Assembly (NCBI GenBank): GCA_024234575.1
Contig: JACKOB010000008.1
Location: 1 to 64,000, forward strand
Direction of reading: 5' to 3'
Length of the DNA stretch: 64,000 nt
Source: Hahellaceae bacterium
Lineage (GTDB): Bacteria > Pseudomonadota > Gammaproteobacteria > Pseudomonadales > Oleiphilaceae
The position numbers and the translations under genes were made by a program. The notes under the pieces were generated by a model. That model did not search any database. It was not told the origin of the DNA and saw only the letters and a list, made by a program, of their open reading frames with translations. Numbering within the stretch: the stretch's first letter is position 1; every line of letters begins with the position of its first letter. Below are positions 41,285 to 51,718 of this stretch, one piece after another.

Positions 41285-42289
41285 GTGGCCGAGTTTACAT
41301 TAGACTTTCCTTATGCCCATGGTAAGCCGAATCTTAGTGGGTGTTTACGCACAGAGGATGCAGATTTTGTTGTGCGCGAAATGATGCCCGAGAACTTCTT
41401 TCAGGCAGGTGAGCACGTTTGTGTGCAGATTGAAAAGACCGGCCAGAACACAGCATTTGTCGCCAGGCGTTTAGCTAATTTTGCCGGTGTCAGAGAAATG
41501 GATGTTGGCTATTGTGGGTTAAAGGATCGACACGCCATCACCACTCAGTGGTTTAGCGTATATTTTGGCAAAAGACCGCAGCCAGACTGGCAGCGCTGGT
41601 CTTTAGATAGCACGAAAATCCTGCAGAGAGCGACCCATAAAAGTAAGTTGCGCCGTGGCGACCATCTCGGTAATGAGTTCGAGATTGTTATTCGCAAGGT
41701 CGGCTCTGGCAGAGCAGGAGAGATGGATCTGGTCAGAAGCGAAATTGAGGCTAGACTATGCAAGCTGGAGCGCTTTGGCGCCCCTAACTATTTTGGCGAG
41801 CAACGGTTTGGCCACCATTTTCATAACCTGCAACTAGCATCTCAGTGGTTTAGAGGCGAAAAGCGGATGAAAGTCAGTGCTGGCGCTATGTATGTTTCTG
41901 CTGCAAGAGCTTACTTGTTTAACCATTTGCTGGCTAACAGGGTTGAAGAGGGGAAATGGGATACAGTGATAGATGGGGATGTCACCGCAGAAAATGGTGA
42001 AGCTTTGGGGTCTTTATTTGGCGATGGTACGTTTCCTGAGTCTGACCAGGCCATGCAGAGAATAACCCAGGTTACCGATGCACATCCGCTGCTCGCCGCA
42101 GGTTTGCGGGATAACCGTATTCGCATACAGCATCGTCCTTTTGTTCTGCAACCTAAAAGATTGAAATGGCATTGGGAAAACGATAACTTGTGCGTCAGTT
42201 TTTGCTTACCAGTCGGTGCTTTTGCAACCACCCTGTTAAGAGAAGCTATCGATTACACTGATTTAAAACGTGATCAGGATACTAAATAA
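41285..42289 (+). CDS. truD: tRNA pseudouridine(13) synthase
   Basis: Makes pseudouridine at position 13 of tRNA-Glu. It has 334 residues with the catalytic Asp in GYCGLKDRHAITTQWFSV and conserved blocks GNEFEIVIRKV and GAPNYFGEQRFGHH. The GTG start follows GGGAGAG by 6 bases and abuts the ispF stop codon. The order ispD-ispF-truD-surE-pcm is standard. Confidence 0.96.
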   Translation: MAEFTLDFPYAHGKPNLSGCLRTEDADFVVREMMPENFFQAGEHVCVQIEKTGQNTAFVARRLANFAGVREMDVGYCGLKDRHAITTQWFSVYFGKRPQPDWQRWSLDSTKILQRATHKSKLRRGDHLGNEFEIVIRKVGSGRAGEMDLVRSEIEARLCKLERFGAPNYFGEQRFGHHFHNLQLASQWFRGEKRMKVSAGAMYVSAARAYLFNHLLANRVEEGKWDTVIDGDVTAENGEALGSLFGDGTFPESDQAMQRITQVTDAHPLLAAGLRDNRIRIQHRPFVLQPKRLKWHWENDNLCVSFCLPVGAFATTLLREAIDYTDLKRDQDTK

Positions 42290-42378
42290 TAATTACAAAC
42301 CCGCCAGACACCCAAATCTACCTCAAGGGTGCAGGGAATAAAAATAGCAAAATAATGTGTGCTTTTTGTGGAGGCTGA

Positions 42379-43134
42379 ATGAAACTTCTTCTGTCGAATG
42401 ATGACGGGGTAAACGCGCGCGGGCTTGAAGTTTTGTATAACGAACTAAAAGGGCTCGCCAAAACGCTTAAGGTTGTTGCACCCGATCGTGACCATAGCGG
42501 CGCCAGTAACTCTTTAACACTAGACCGACCATTAAAGCCTCACCAACATAGCAATGGTTTTGTTTCCGTAGATGGCACGCCAACGGACTGCGTGCACCTC
42601 GGTGTCACTAATATGTTTGATATCGAGTTTGATCGTGTTATCTCCGGAATCAATAATAATGGCAATTTAGGCGATGACGTTATTTATTCAGGCACAGTGG
42701 CTGCCGCGATGGAAGGACGCTTCCTTAAATATCCCCCCATTGCCGTGTCGTTAGCCAGCAAAGGTTTTTACCATTTCGAAACGGCGGCCCGTGTTGTTGC
42801 TACATTATTAAGAAATCCCCTCGCACTGGAAGTACCCGCTCGAACAATCCTCAACGTCAATGTACCTGATGTGCCCTATGATGAGCTTAAAGGGTTGCAG
42901 GTAACCCGGCTTGGGCATAGAGCGCGGGGAGGTATGCCTGAAAAAGTCATCAACCCCAGGGGGCAGGAGCGGTACTGGATAGGTTCGGCAGGAGAGGGCG
43001 ATGATGCCGGTGCAGGTACCGATTTTTATGCCATAGCGCATGGCTATGTGTCGGTAAGCCCGATTCAAGTTGACATGACCAGGCATGAAAGCCTGCCTCT
43101 GTTATCTGCATGGCTGGAGGGGTGCCAGCTATGA
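42379..43134 (+). CDS. surE: 5'/3'-nucleotidase SurE
   Basis: Metal-dependent survival protein that dephosphorylates nucleoside monophosphates and short polyphosphate. It has 251 residues with [16 protein letters not shown] (the acidic metal site), [36 protein letters not shown] and the conserved tail region. A strong GGAGG precedes the ATG. It overlaps pcm by four bases. Confidence 0.97.
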   Translation: MKLLLSNDDGVNARGLEVLYNELKGLAKTLKVVAPDRDHSGASNSLTLDRPLKPHQHSNGFVSVDGTPTDCVHLGVTNMFDIEFDRVISGINNNGNLGDDVIYSGTVAAAMEGRFLKYPPIAVSLASKGFYHFETAARVVATLLRNPLALEVPARTILNVNVPDVPYDELKGLQVTRLGHRARGGMPEKVINPRGQERYWIGSAGEGDDAGAGTDFYAIAHGYVSVSPIQVDMTRHESLPLLSAWLEGCQL

Positions 43135-43781
43135 ATATACAGGGAATTGGCATGACTTCCATGCGCACACGTATGCGCCTGATTCAGCGGTTAAGTGATG
43201 AAGGTATCCGTAATATCCGGGTGCTTGAAGCGATAAAAGAAACCCCCCGGCATATTTTCGTGGATGAGGCGTTGTCGCATAGAGCCTATGAAGATACCGC
43301 CTTGCCCATCGGTTTCAGCCAAACGATTTCACAGCCCTATATTGTAGCAAGAATGACCGAGCTGATTCTGGATGCTGCGCCTCGTAGAGTGTTGGAAGTA
43401 GGTACGGGCTCTGGTTATCAGACCGCCGTTCTGGCCAGTCTGGTCAGTGAAATATATTCCGTAGAAAGAATCCGCCCTTTGTTAGATAAAGCGCGAGACA
43501 GGTTCGCCCATCTAAAGTTAAGGAACGTTTACCTTCGCCACGCTGATGGCGGTTGGGGGTGGCCTGAGGCCGCTCCATTTCAGGCCATCATCGTGACAGC
43601 GGCACCGAAGGATGTGCCGCCAGAGTTGCTTAAGCAGCTTGATGAAGGTGGCAGATTAGTGATTCCTGTTGGTGACAACTCCCAACAACTCTTGGTGATT
43701 ACCCGCCGCGGAAATGAATTCGACAGGCGTATTGTCGAGTCTGTTAATTTTGTTCCTCTACTGGGAGGGACGGTTATCTGA
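43131..43781 (+). CDS. pcm: Protein-L-isoaspartate O-methyltransferase
   Basis: SAM-dependent repair enzyme that methylates isoaspartyl residues in aged proteins. It has 216 residues with [20 protein letters not shown], the SAM loop [15 protein letters not shown] and RADGG-like [10 protein letters not shown]. The ATG at 43131 is chosen over 43110 because GGAGGGG lies 8 bases upstream and it overlaps the surE stop as ATGA, the usual coupling. Confidence 0.95.
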   Translation: MNIQGIGMTSMRTRMRLIQRLSDEGIRNIRVLEAIKETPRHIFVDEALSHRAYEDTALPIGFSQTISQPYIVARMTELILDAAPRRVLEVGTGSGYQTAVLASLVSEIYSVERIRPLLDKARDRFAHLKLRNVYLRHADGGWGWPEAAPFQAIIVTAAPKDVPPELLKQLDEGGRLVIPVGDNSQQLLVITRRGNEFDRRIVESVNFVPLLGGTVI

Positions 43782-43975
43782 GTCGCGGGCTGGCTTAAAG
43801 GAATGCTCAGTGCCTTGGTCGTGAAAGATAACGCGCGTTTTTTGCACAACAGTGCTCTAACTTTTGTTCTATTCCCTGATGGGTGGTCGCCTCTTTTTCT
43901 TCGACGCCTATCGGCCGGGCTTGAACGCTCTCCCCATTTTTAATTTACGTTGAATTTTTTGAAAGGAAGCACGGA

Positions 43976-44896
43976 ATGAAGAGTAAATGGACAATTTTTT
44001 TGCGTGGAATGGCGATGGGGGCTGCAGACATTGTTCCCGGCGTATCGGGGGGCACCATTGCCTTTATCACGGGCATCTACGAAGAGCTGCTTAGCAGCAT
44101 TGCCGCCTTGTCGCCGGCTAAGCTCGTTGTTTTAAAACAACAGGGATTTCGAGTCTTCTGGGCAGACATCAACGGAACATTTTTATTCACGTTATTTGCC
44201 GGGATCATGTTCAGCATTTTTTCATTGGCCAAACTCATTAGCTTTTTATTGGTTGCCTGGCCTCATTTAGTATGGTCTTTGTTTTTCGGGCTTATTCTTG
44301 CTTCCATTTACTCAGTAGGGAAAGGGGTTAAAAACTGGGGACCACTGCCTGTCACTGGCGGGTTGTTGGGGGCGGCGGTAGCTTATGGTGTCACCGTAGC
44401 CTCGCCAACAGTTATTGAACCAACCACGCTCGCTGTATTTCTCTGTGGAACTATCGCCATATCGGCGATGATATTGCCGGGAATTTCCGGCAGTTTTATT
44501 TTAGTGTTGCTGGGAATGTATCAAAATATTCTGGCGGCGGTTAAGTCTCTTGATCTTACTACGATAGGCACCTTTGCAGCCGGTTGTGTGGTGGGAATCC
44601 TGGCGATGTCACGGTTCTTGAGCTGGGCCTTTCGCCATTACCATGACTTTACCATGGCGGTTCTGATGGGGTTTATGATCGGCGCAATGAATAAGGTCTG
44701 GCCATGGAAGCAAACTTTGTCGTGGCGGACATCCAGTCATGGTGAGCAAGTTCCTGTTGAGCAAATCAGCGTCATGCCGCAAACCTACGCGCAGCTAACC
44801 GGGTTGCCATCTGATTTACTGGTATCCATTCTTTTAATGTCGGTGGGTATTTTGCTGGTAGTAGTAATTGAGTATTTGGGACGTGGCAAACGTTAA
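43976..44896 (+). CDS. DUF368 (PopT-type) undecaprenyl-phosphate translocase candidate
   Basis: Polytopic inner-membrane protein of 306 residues with about eight or nine hydrophobic segments. It opens with FLRGMAMGAADIVPGVSGGT, and ISAMILPGISGSFILVLLGM is the second signature loop; together they define DUF368. Members of this family (PopT) have been reported to return undecaprenyl phosphate across the membrane for peptidoglycan and surface-polymer synthesis. It sits between pcm and nlpD, genes that are usually close together. GGAAG precedes the ATG. Confidence 0.88.
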   Translation: MKSKWTIFLRGMAMGAADIVPGVSGGTIAFITGIYEELLSSIAALSPAKLVVLKQQGFRVFWADINGTFLFTLFAGIMFSIFSLAKLISFLLVAWPHLVWSLFFGLILASIYSVGKGVKNWGPLPVTGGLLGAAVAYGVTVASPTVIEPTTLAVFLCGTIAISAMILPGISGSFILVLLGMYQNILAAVKSLDLTTIGTFAAGCVVGILAMSRFLSWAFRHYHDFTMAVLMGFMIGAMNKVWPWKQTLSWRTSSHGEQVPVEQISVMPQTYAQLTGLPSDLLVSILLMSVGILLVVVIEYLGRGKR

Positions 44897-44930
44897 AAGT
44901 GTGACGCAGTTGTTACTTTTTATGTTTCCA

Positions 44931-44948
44931 ACGGTAACGTGTTACCGT
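44931..44948. promoter_or_regulatory. 18-bp palindrome upstream of nlpD
   Basis: ACGGTAAC and GTTACCGT are perfect inverses around a two-base centre. There is no T-run, so it is more like an operator than a terminator. A TATAAT at 44988-44993 lies 40 bases downstream and could be the nlpD -10 box. Confidence 0.5.
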
Positions 44949-45123
44949 GAGTGTAACCGCGTTTGGTGTTAATTTGATCAATATTTCTATAATAAAAAAA
45001 AGCACTTAGCCGTAGTTCTTAATTGTTCATTCAAAATTAAATATTATTTTCGAATAAAAAATATGTTTAATATGTCTATTTCGTATTTGAGTTGGTATCA
45101 TTTACTCACCCGCAAGGGAAATT

Positions 45124-45909
45124 ATGGGCAGTTGCAGCGATAATCATCTCCTAAAAAGAACATTCCTGATGTTTTTACTAGTCTCGACTATGGTGCTGAA
45201 AGGCTGTACAAATTCGTCTATTTATAACGATCCAGACTACAACCCTCCTGTTTATTTTGGTACGCATGTGGTCCGCGAAGGTGACACCATGTACTCGATT
45301 GCGTGGCGCTACGGAAGGGATTTCAAGGAACTGGCGACGGCCAACAGTATTGCGCCGCCTTATAAAATTTTTGTCGGACAGAAGATACGATTGGATCTTA
45401 AGGCAACTTCTCAACAAGTTGAATCTAACTCCTTAGTTACAAAAGCAAAACCTAAAGCTACAAAAAATAACAAACAAACAAATGTAAACAAGGGCAAAAT
45501 AGCACCCAAGAACTCGAGTAAAAACGTTGACTCGGTAATTCGGTGGCGGTGGCCTCATCTTGGCCCGGTTATTGCTGAATTCTCAGTTACCGGCGAGATT
45601 AACAACGGCGTTGATATCGCAGGTAAAGTGGGTGAGCCGATTTACGCGGCAGCTGATGGTGAAGTGGTATACGCAGGTAGCGGGCTTCTCGGATACGGAA
45701 AGCTCTTAATTATAAATCACAACGAAAGCTACTTAAGCGCCTACGCACATAACCATGAGATACTCGTCAAGGAAGGACAAAAAATAAAAAAAGGGACGCA
45801 GATAGCGACCTTGGGTTCTACCGGAACAAATCGGGCAAAGCTACATTTCGAAATTCGGAAAAATGGCAACCCGGTTGATCCATTAAGGTATCTGCCCAAA
45901 AGACATTGA
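45124..45909 (+). CDS. nlpD: NlpD-type lipoprotein with LysM and degenerate M23 domains
   Basis: Activator of the cell-separation amidase AmiC. It has up to 261 residues. A hydrophobic signal ends in VLKGC, a lipobox with an unusual Lys at -2. A LysM domain follows (HVVREGDTMYSIAWRYGRD, ending VGQKIRL), then a basic Lys/Asn linker and an M23 domain from about residue 145. The first zinc ligand His of active M23 enzymes is Asn here (NNGVDIAG), as in catalytically dead NlpD; SAYAHN and LHFEIR remain. It lies directly upstream of rpoS, the normal arrangement, and in E. coli carries the main rpoS promoter within it. Confidence 0.92.
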   Translation: MGSCSDNHLLKRTFLMFLLVSTMVLKGCTNSSIYNDPDYNPPVYFGTHVVREGDTMYSIAWRYGRDFKELATANSIAPPYKIFVGQKIRLDLKATSQQVESNSLVTKAKPKATKNNKQTNVNKGKIAPKNSSKNVDSVIRWRWPHLGPVIAEFSVTGEINNGVDIAGKVGEPIYAAADGEVVYAGSGLLGYGKLLIINHNESYLSAYAHNHEILVKEGQKIKKGTQIATLGSTGTNRAKLHFEIRKNGNPVDPLRYLPKRH

Positions 45910-46016
45910 AATGGGGTAGTCCATATAACAACTAGGTGACTGTCTTAGTAGAAGTGAGGGGTATCACTCTGCTAACCAACGACAGGCAAATAACAACGAA
46001 AAGCAGGGCTAGTGTT

Positions 46017-47015
46017 ATGTCAGCAGAAAGAGAAGAATACATTGATGATCTGGCGTTTGAGGCAGAAGATGACGTCGTAGCAGAAGCAGACGACTCAGAT
46101 GATGATTCTGATACCAGTGGTGTAGTTACCAATATCGAAAGCCGCAGAGCAAGTCGCTACGGCATTGAGAGCGGCAGCTACAGACAGCTTGATGCCACTC
46201 AGATTTATCTGAATGAAATTGGCTTTTCACCGCTGCTCACGCCAGAAGAAGAAGTTTATTTTGCTCGTTTGGCACAAAAAGGTGATGAAGCCGGACGCAA
46301 GCGTATGATTGAGAGCAACCTGCGTTTGGTTGTGAAAATCTCAAGACGATATGTGAATAGAGGTTTGTCACTCCTTGATCTGATCGAGGAAGGTAACCTT
46401 GGTTTGATTCGAGCAGTTGAGAAGTTTGATCCTGAGCGTGGATTCAGATTTTCAACGTATGCAACCTGGTGGATTCGTCAAACAATTGAACGTGCCATCA
46501 TGAATCAGACGCGAACAATTCGTTTGCCCATTCACGTAGTTAAAGAACTGAATTTATATCTTCGTGCCGCCAGAGAGCTGACACAAAAGCTTGATCATGA
46601 GCCAAGCCACGAAGAAATTGCCGAACTGCTCGACAAGCCTGTCGAAGATGTGAAGCGAATGATGGGGTTAAACGAAAGAGTTACCTCCATGGATTCACCA
46701 ATCGGTGGATCGTCTGATAAATCGTTAATGGATACCGTTGCAGATGAGTCTGCCAGCGATCCTGCAGAGCTGCTTCAGGAAAGCGACCTGCGCGGTAGTA
46801 TTGATGACTGGCTTGATCAGTTATCCGACAAGCAGCAGGAAGTGCTGGCTCGTAGATTTGGTCTTCGAGGCTACCAGATGAGTACGCTTGAAGAAGTGGG
46901 CAAAGAAATTGGCCTGACCAGAGAGCGTGTACGTCAGATACAGGTGGAAGCGCTGAAGCGTCTAAGAGATATTCTGGAGAAGCAAGGTTTAAGCGGTGAA
47001 ACGCTGTTTAAATAA
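46017..47015 (+). CDS. rpoS: Stationary-phase sigma factor RpoS
   Basis: RNA polymerase sigma-38 for general stress and stationary phase. It has 332 residues from the ATG at 46017; a GTG at 45936 would add 27 with no family support. An acidic N-terminus rich in Asp/Glu precedes region 1.2 ([20 protein letters not shown]). Region 2 has [20 protein letters not shown] and [17 protein letters not shown], region 3 [18 protein letters not shown], and region 4 [20 protein letters not shown]. The acidic N-terminus [18 protein letters not shown] is more extreme than in Pseudomonas. A terminator follows. Confidence 0.97.
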   Translation: MSAEREEYIDDLAFEAEDDVVAEADDSDDDSDTSGVVTNIESRRASRYGIESGSYRQLDATQIYLNEIGFSPLLTPEEEVYFARLAQKGDEAGRKRMIESNLRLVVKISRRYVNRGLSLLDLIEEGNLGLIRAVEKFDPERGFRFSTYATWWIRQTIERAIMNQTRTIRLPIHVVKELNLYLRAARELTQKLDHEPSHEEIAELLDKPVEDVKRMMGLNERVTSMDSPIGGSSDKSLMDTVADESASDPAELLQESDLRGSIDDWLDQLSDKQQEVLARRFGLRGYQMSTLEEVGKEIGLTRERVRQIQVEALKRLRDILEKQGLSGETLFK

Positions 47016-47035
47016 TTGAATATGTAGCCATAAGA

Positions 47036-47059
47036 AACCCCTGCAAAGGGGTTTTTTTT
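47036..47059 (+). terminator. Rho-independent terminator after rpoS
   Basis: AACCCC and GGGGTT pair over a six-base loop and are followed by eight T. It ends the long plus-strand series. Confidence 0.9.
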
Positions 47060-47285
47060 CGTCAGCGGTTTTTCAAAGGAATAGAGTGTAGTTCACGTTT
47101 TATGAAAGTGGAAAAAATGTACTGCAATTAGAGTTTTCTATGAGAACTAATGAGCATTATAATTCGACCGCCTTTGCTACTATATGCGTGCATCGTAAGA
47201 TGACCAACTACCGGATGTATGTGGTTTGCATAATAGGGTAGGGCAATAATTGATCGATTAATAATAAGCAATAGGGATGAAAAAA

Positions 47286-47846
47286 ATGAAGCAAGTAATT
47301 TCTGCCTTGATACTGTCTGTAATGTTCTCACCACTTTCTTTTGCTAAAGAAGTGGCCGGCGTTAAAATTGAGGATTCACTCAATGCAGCTGGAACGCAAC
47401 TTAACCTGAACGGCGCTGGTATTCGTACCAAGTGGTTCATGGATATCTATGTTGGTGGCTTGTATCTGCCAACTAGCGACAAAGATGCTGCTAAAATCAT
47501 CGCAGCAGACGAGCCACAAGCAATCAAACTGCACATGGTTTCTGGCCTGGTAACCAGTGATAAAATGGTTGCTGCAACAATGGAAGGTTTTGAGAACGCA
47601 ACTAACAACAACGTTGCTTCAATTCAAGATGAAGTTGATGCATTCATGGGTGTATTCAAAGAGCAAATCTCCGAGAATGACCAATTTGATTTAGTGTATG
47701 TTCCTGGTAAAGGCGTTGAAGTTTATAAAAACGCAGAATTGAAAGACACCATCGGTGATCTGAGCTTCAAGAAGGCACTTTTCGGAATCTGGTTGTCTGA
47801 CAAGCCAGCTCAGGAAGACCTCAAGAAGTCAATGCTTGGTGGTTAA
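47286..47846 (+). CDS. Secreted chalcone-isomerase-fold protein
   Basis: Exported protein of 186 residues. The signal peptide MKQVISALILSVMFSPLSFA is followed by KEVAGVKIEDSL. The rest matches the bacterial Chalcone_3 (CHI-like) family: LNGAGIRTKWFMDIYVGGLY, LHMVSGLVTSDKM and FKKALFGIWLSDKPAQEDL. Family members are thought to bind small hydrophobic ligands, not to make flavonoids. The ATG at 47286 is preferred over 47277, as AGGG is 9 bases upstream rather than touching. The 5' gap has a TATAAT at 47158-47163 with a poor -35. It has its own terminator. Confidence 0.85.
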   Translation: MKQVISALILSVMFSPLSFAKEVAGVKIEDSLNAAGTQLNLNGAGIRTKWFMDIYVGGLYLPTSDKDAAKIIAADEPQAIKLHMVSGLVTSDKMVAATMEGFENATNNNVASIQDEVDAFMGVFKEQISENDQFDLVYVPGKGVEVYKNAELKDTIGDLSFKKALFGIWLSDKPAQEDLKKSMLGG

Positions 47847-47906
47847 TATGTGTATCATGCAGTGCAAACCTGTTTAATTACAGAGTATTCGCTGCAGAGC
47901 ACTAAA

Positions 47907-47938
47907 AACCGTTCGCTATGGCGAACGGTTTTTTTTTA
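47907..47938 (+). terminator. Rho-independent terminator after the chalcone-isomerase-like gene
   Basis: ACCGTTCGC and GCGAACGGT form a 9-bp stem over a short loop, followed by about nine T. Confidence 0.92.
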
Positions 47939-48007
47939 CCAAATATTTTTTTACCAGAGTCAAAGATAGTGCTAATGATCACTATTTATTGCTTCTATTG
48001 AAGCACC

Positions 48008-48025
48008 AAAAGCCGTTAGGCTTTT
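48008..48025 (-). terminator. Small terminator for the 88-residue unknown gene
   Basis: AAAAGCC and GGCTTTT pair over a four-base loop, 22 bases past the stop codon of the minus-strand gene. It is symmetrical, so it could also act on the plus strand. Confidence 0.6.
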
Positions 48026-48046
48026 CAAATGGCCCTGAACAGGTAG

Positions 48047-48313
48047 CTAGTGTTTCCAGCCTGTAAAGCTAAGGTAATTCTCGCTTACCTGGTGACTCAT
48101 CTCATTAAGGTCACGCACCCCTCTGTAAGACTTACCTATGATAGCTTCGGTAACTTGACGTATAGACTGAATGATTGGCCGCAACGGCGCTGCCTTTTCA
48201 ATAAAGTCATAAGGTTTTGACATCATTCGCAAGTGAAAGCTTTCAATATTTAAAATTGCTTTTTCAATGCCATGGTGAATTTTGTCGTTGATTCTATAGA
48301 CAGGGAAGCTCAT
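48047..48313 (-). CDS. Small unknown protein (88 residues)
   Basis: I do not recognise it. It reads MSFPVYRINDKIHHGIEKAI at the start and is predicted helical and basic throughout, with no membrane segment (IIQSIRQVTEAIIGKSYRGV). The ATG at 48313 is chosen because GGAGGGG lies 6 bases upstream on the minus strand, a near-ideal site; the frame to 48376 adds 21 residues without one. A hairpin follows the stop. Good translation signals, a terminator and no overlap with other genes argue it is real. Confidence 0.7.
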   Translation of the reverse strand: MSFPVYRINDKIHHGIEKAILNIESFHLRMMSKPYDFIEKAAPLRPIIQSIRQVTEAIIGKSYRGVRDLNEMSHQVSENYLSFTGWKH

Positions 48314-48540
48314 ATAGGCCCCTCCAGAGTAGTAGATTAGTGAGTGCCCATGGCCTGTCCTTGGCATTGGGCACATTGTCGAAGCAAGTAAAACCAGGTT
48401 TCTCGCGTAAGATAAGCAGAACCTTACCGCTTCTGAGCATCGTTACTGTTGATCGATAACAAGTAAGCGGAAATTATATTAGAGCATATGCTCTAGAGGT
48501 TCAATGGGTGATTAATAATTAGTGAATAAATTGTTACGTT

Positions 48541-49179
48541 TTAGTCGTCTGATGTCTTTTTCTTGAATTCACATAAATCTTCAATAATACAGGCCCCACA
48601 TTTTGGCCTGCGCGCAACACATGTATATCGGCCATGCAGAATTAACCAGTGATGGGCATCCATAATGAACTCGCCAGGAATCAGACGCATTAAGCGGTTT
48701 TCAACTTCAAGAACGTTTTTACCGGGAGCAATACCTGTCCGGTTGGATACGCGAAATATATGTGTATCTACTGCCATTGCTGGTTGTCGAAAGGCTGTAT
48801 TCAGCACGACATTGGCGGTTTTTCTGCCAACGCCGGGAAGTTTTTCCAGTGCATCTCTCGACTCGGGTACTTTAGACTGGTGTTCTGTGATGAGCATGTG
48901 GCAGGTTTTGATAACGTTCACTGCCTTACTATTGAATAAGCCAATAGTCTTTATGTACTCCTTCAGACCATCGACGCCAAGCGCGTAAATTTGTTCGGGT
49001 GTATTGGCGATAGGGTAGAGCTTGTCTGTCGCTTTATTCACACTTTTATCGGTTGCCTGGGCGCTAAGAATCACTGCCACCAGTAACTCAAACGGGGTGG
49101 TGTAGTTCAGTTCTGTCTTTGGCTCAGGGTTCTGACGCCTGAATCGTTCAAAAATCTCGGTTCTTTTAGTTTTATTCAT
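48541..49179 (-). CDS. nth: Endonuclease III
   Basis: Base-excision-repair glycosylase/AP lyase for oxidised pyrimidines. It has 212 residues with a helix-hairpin-helix EKLPGVGRKTANVVL that includes the catalytic Lys, the Asp in AVDTHIFRVSNRTG, and the iron-sulphur loop CVARRPKCGACIIEDLC (C-x6-C-x2-C-x5-C). It follows rsxE by 51 bases, the usual end of the rsx operon. Confidence 0.97.
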   Translation of the reverse strand: MNKTKRTEIFERFRRQNPEPKTELNYTTPFELLVAVILSAQATDKSVNKATDKLYPIANTPEQIYALGVDGLKEYIKTIGLFNSKAVNVIKTCHMLITEHQSKVPESRDALEKLPGVGRKTANVVLNTAFRQPAMAVDTHIFRVSNRTGIAPGKNVLEVENRLMRLIPGEFIMDAHHWLILHGRYTCVARRPKCGACIIEDLCEFKKKTSDD

Positions 49180-49230
49180 AATGAAAGCGTCTTCACTAGC
49201 TCAACCATTTCTGTACTTTACACTCTGCGG

Positions 49231-50004
49231 TCAGCCTGTCACTCTCACTCTTTTCGCGCCAGCCTTCTTGGGCTCGCTTATTCTTTTTTGTTTTCGGCTG
49301 GCTAGTTGCTTATCGATAATGTTTTTCAGGGCGATTAGTAATCCCATGCCAAAGAAGGCTCCAGGTGGCAGCACCATAAAGAGGAAATCTTCGTTGTTTG
49401 ACCAAAGACTTATTTGCCAGGTCTTAGCGGTTTCGCCAAACAACAGATCCATTCCACTGAAAAGCGTGCCCTGACCAACCAATTCCCTGATTGCGCCAAG
49501 CAGAATTAATACAATGGAAAAGCCCGATCCCATCATAAAGCCATCGAGAGCGGAAGGCAGCAGACCATTTTTAGATGCAAAGGCATCCGCTCGACCGAGA
49601 ATGGCGCAGTTGGTCACGATCAAGGGTATAAAGATGCCGAGAATTTCGTAAAGCTCATAAGTGTATGCTTGCATCAGGAGTTCTGCGCAGGTGACCAGTG
49701 ACGCGATGATCATGACGAACGCGGGCAGGCGCACGGATTCGGGGACATAGTTACGAATCATTGATACAGATAGATTAGAGCCAGTGAGTACGATGGTGGT
49801 TGCCAAACCTAACCCCATTGCATTAACGACACTCGCGGTTACTGCCAGAAGTGGACAAAGCCCCAGCAACTGCACAAGGGCTGGGTTGTTCTTCCACAGG
49901 CCGTTATATGCGATGTCGCGGTAATCCGGACGCTTGCCGGAAGTATCAGTATTAGTCTGGCTTGTGTCTTCAGTTTCTGCCGCGGTTGAAATGGTTTCTG
50001 CCAT
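49231..50004 (-). CDS. rsxE: Electron transport complex subunit RsxE
   Basis: Integral membrane subunit of the Rsx/Rnf complex, which moves electrons between NADH and ferredoxin-like carriers coupled to ion flow and keeps SoxR reduced. It has 257 residues and about six membrane segments, with [20 protein letters not shown] and [20 protein letters not shown]; the conserved Cys residues coordinate a membrane iron-sulphur centre with RsxA. The C-terminus is basic. Its start overlaps the rsxG stop. Confidence 0.95.
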   Translation of the reverse strand: MAETISTAAETEDTSQTNTDTSGKRPDYRDIAYNGLWKNNPALVQLLGLCPLLAVTASVVNAMGLGLATTIVLTGSNLSVSMIRNYVPESVRLPAFVMIIASLVTCAELLMQAYTYELYEILGIFIPLIVTNCAILGRADAFASKNGLLPSALDGFMMGSGFSIVLILLGAIRELVGQGTLFSGMDLLFGETAKTWQISLWSNNEDFLFMVLPPGAFFGMGLLIALKNIIDKQLASRKQKRISEPKKAGAKRVRVTG

Positions 50005-50675
50005 CAGTTTTTTGCTCCGGGCTGACTGTTATCAGTAGAAGAGTTTTGGGATGCTGTATTAATAATCGTCGCTTTATTCTCATCAAAATAGGTAAGAGCT
50101 CGGCGAGTGGCGTTTACTACTGCTCTGGGGGTAATGGTAGCGCCTGTAAACTGGTCGAACTCGCCGCCGTCTTTTACCACTTTCCACTGATCAGGCTTGG
50201 GTGAGTTTAAGGATTTACCGTTGAACGAAGTGACCCAGGGTGATTTCTTTATATCTACTTTATCGCCCAACCCTGGCGTTTCTTTGTGGCTTAATACCCG
50301 CAGGCCTTTAATGTTTCCATCGGTGTCGATACCCACAATCATCTTTATCGCGCCAGAGTAACCATCTGGTGCGGTAACGGGCAGGATAAACGCCGTCACA
50401 TTGCCTTTTAATCTTGATACATGCGCATAATTGTCTGTGCCAGCATTCCCTAAAAGACTAGTGGGGGGGAGCGCGATCACATCTTCAATAAGTTCATTGT
50501 CATGCTCGTTGGGTGGAATGATCTGTAGTAATGCCTTTGACTGTGCTTTTTTTATTTCCGCGCTGATTTTATCGGCGGTACTAAGTTGGGTGACGGCGAT
50601 CAGACCAGCGGTCACTACTGCGAATATACTTAGACCAATTGAACCTTTAAGAATTTGTGCCTGTAATGCTTTCAT
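50004..50675 (-). CDS. rsxG: Electron transport complex subunit RsxG
   Basis: Membrane-anchored periplasmic flavoprotein of 223 residues. One N-terminal membrane helix ([18 protein letters not shown]) is followed by an FMN-binding domain; the covalent FMN site is the threonine in [14 protein letters not shown]. Other landmarks are [15 protein letters not shown]. It overlaps rsxD and rsxE by one base each, showing coupled translation. Confidence 0.95.
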   Translation of the reverse strand: MKALQAQILKGSIGLSIFAVVTAGLIAVTQLSTADKISAEIKKAQSKALLQIIPPNEHDNELIEDVIALPPTSLLGNAGTDNYAHVSRLKGNVTAFILPVTAPDGYSGAIKMIVGIDTDGNIKGLRVLSHKETPGLGDKVDIKKSPWVTSFNGKSLNSPKPDQWKVVKDGGEFDQFTGATITPRAVVNATRRALTYFDENKATIINTASQNSSTDNSQPGAKN

Positions 50676-51718
50676 TATTTATTACCTCCGAAGCCACGTT
50701 TAGACCTTGAATGTCCATAAGTGCGCGGTTGCGTATAGTAATCAATGAAGGGGGCAGCGAAATTCATCAGCAGCACAGCGAAAGCGACAGCATCCGGGTA
50801 GTTGCCGTACGTTCTTATGATGTAAATTAACACGCCTATCCCTGCGCCAAATATTAATTTGCCTCTTGGGCTGGATGGGCCGGTCACAGGGTCTGTGGCA
50901 ATAAAAAACGCACCCAGCATCGTGCCACCACTTAGTAAGTGAATACTTAGTGGTGTTACCTGATCTGCGTCCCAGCCTAAGGCCAGAGACAGAATACTTA
51001 GGCTCACCAGCAGTGCGACGGGTGTATGCCAGGAGATGATTTTTCGTAGAACGAGGTAGAGCCCGCCCAGTAAAAATCCGATGTTTACCCACTCCCAGCC
51101 ATAAGAGATAAAGCTGCCAAATGCAGGTGACTGACGAACAACTGCCTCTGTGGACGCGGCAATTTCGTGCTTGTAGATATCCAGTGGTGTTGCCGCCGTA
51201 AATACGTCAATAGCGTTGCTACCGAAGCCAAATATCCATTGTAAATGGGTCAGAAAGTCGGCGGTGCCTGTTGGGTTAACCGGGTTTGACCAGTTAGTTG
51301 TCATTGCCACGGGAAAAGAAATCAGTACCAGGGCGTAACCAACCATTGCGGGATTAAAGGGGTTCATTCCCATACCGCCATAGAGTTGTTTAGCAACAAT
51401 GATGGCGAAGAGAGTTGCAATGGCACTGACCCACCAGGGCGCGAAAGGGGGAAGTGCCAGGCCTAACAGAATTCCGGTGACAACGGCCGAGTAATCACTT
51501 AAATAGAATGAAAGCGGCCGCTTTCTAAGGAGCAGAACAGCTGTCTCGGCGGTTACAGCAAGCAGTACGCACCAAATTATATTGATGAAGACTCCCCAGC
51601 CAAAAAAGTAAAAAAGGGCAAGAAAACCGGGCATAGTGGCAAGTGCAACTTGCTGCATGACTGACTTGGTTGAGTTCTTTCCTCGCGCGTGGGGCGAGCT
51701 AATGCGTAGAAAACTCAC
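50675..51718 (-). CDS. rsxD: Electron transport complex subunit RsxD
   Basis: Integral membrane flavoprotein of 347 residues with about nine or ten helices, the likely ion channel of the complex. The covalent FMN threonine lies in [39 protein letters not shown] is a conserved loop. It overlaps rsxC by four bases. Confidence 0.95.
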   Translation of the reverse strand: MSFLRISSPHARGKNSTKSVMQQVALATMPGFLALFYFFGWGVFINIIWCVLLAVTAETAVLLLRKRPLSFYLSDYSAVVTGILLGLALPPFAPWWVSAIATLFAIIVAKQLYGGMGMNPFNPAMVGYALVLISFPVAMTTNWSNPVNPTGTADFLTHLQWIFGFGSNAIDVFTAATPLDIYKHEIAASTEAVVRQSPAFGSFISYGWEWVNIGFLLGGLYLVLRKIISWHTPVALLVSLSILSLALGWDADQVTPLSIHLLSGGTMLGAFFIATDPVTGPSSPRGKLIFGAGIGVLIYIIRTYGNYPDAVAFAVLLMNFAAPFIDYYTQPRTYGHSRSKRGFGGNK

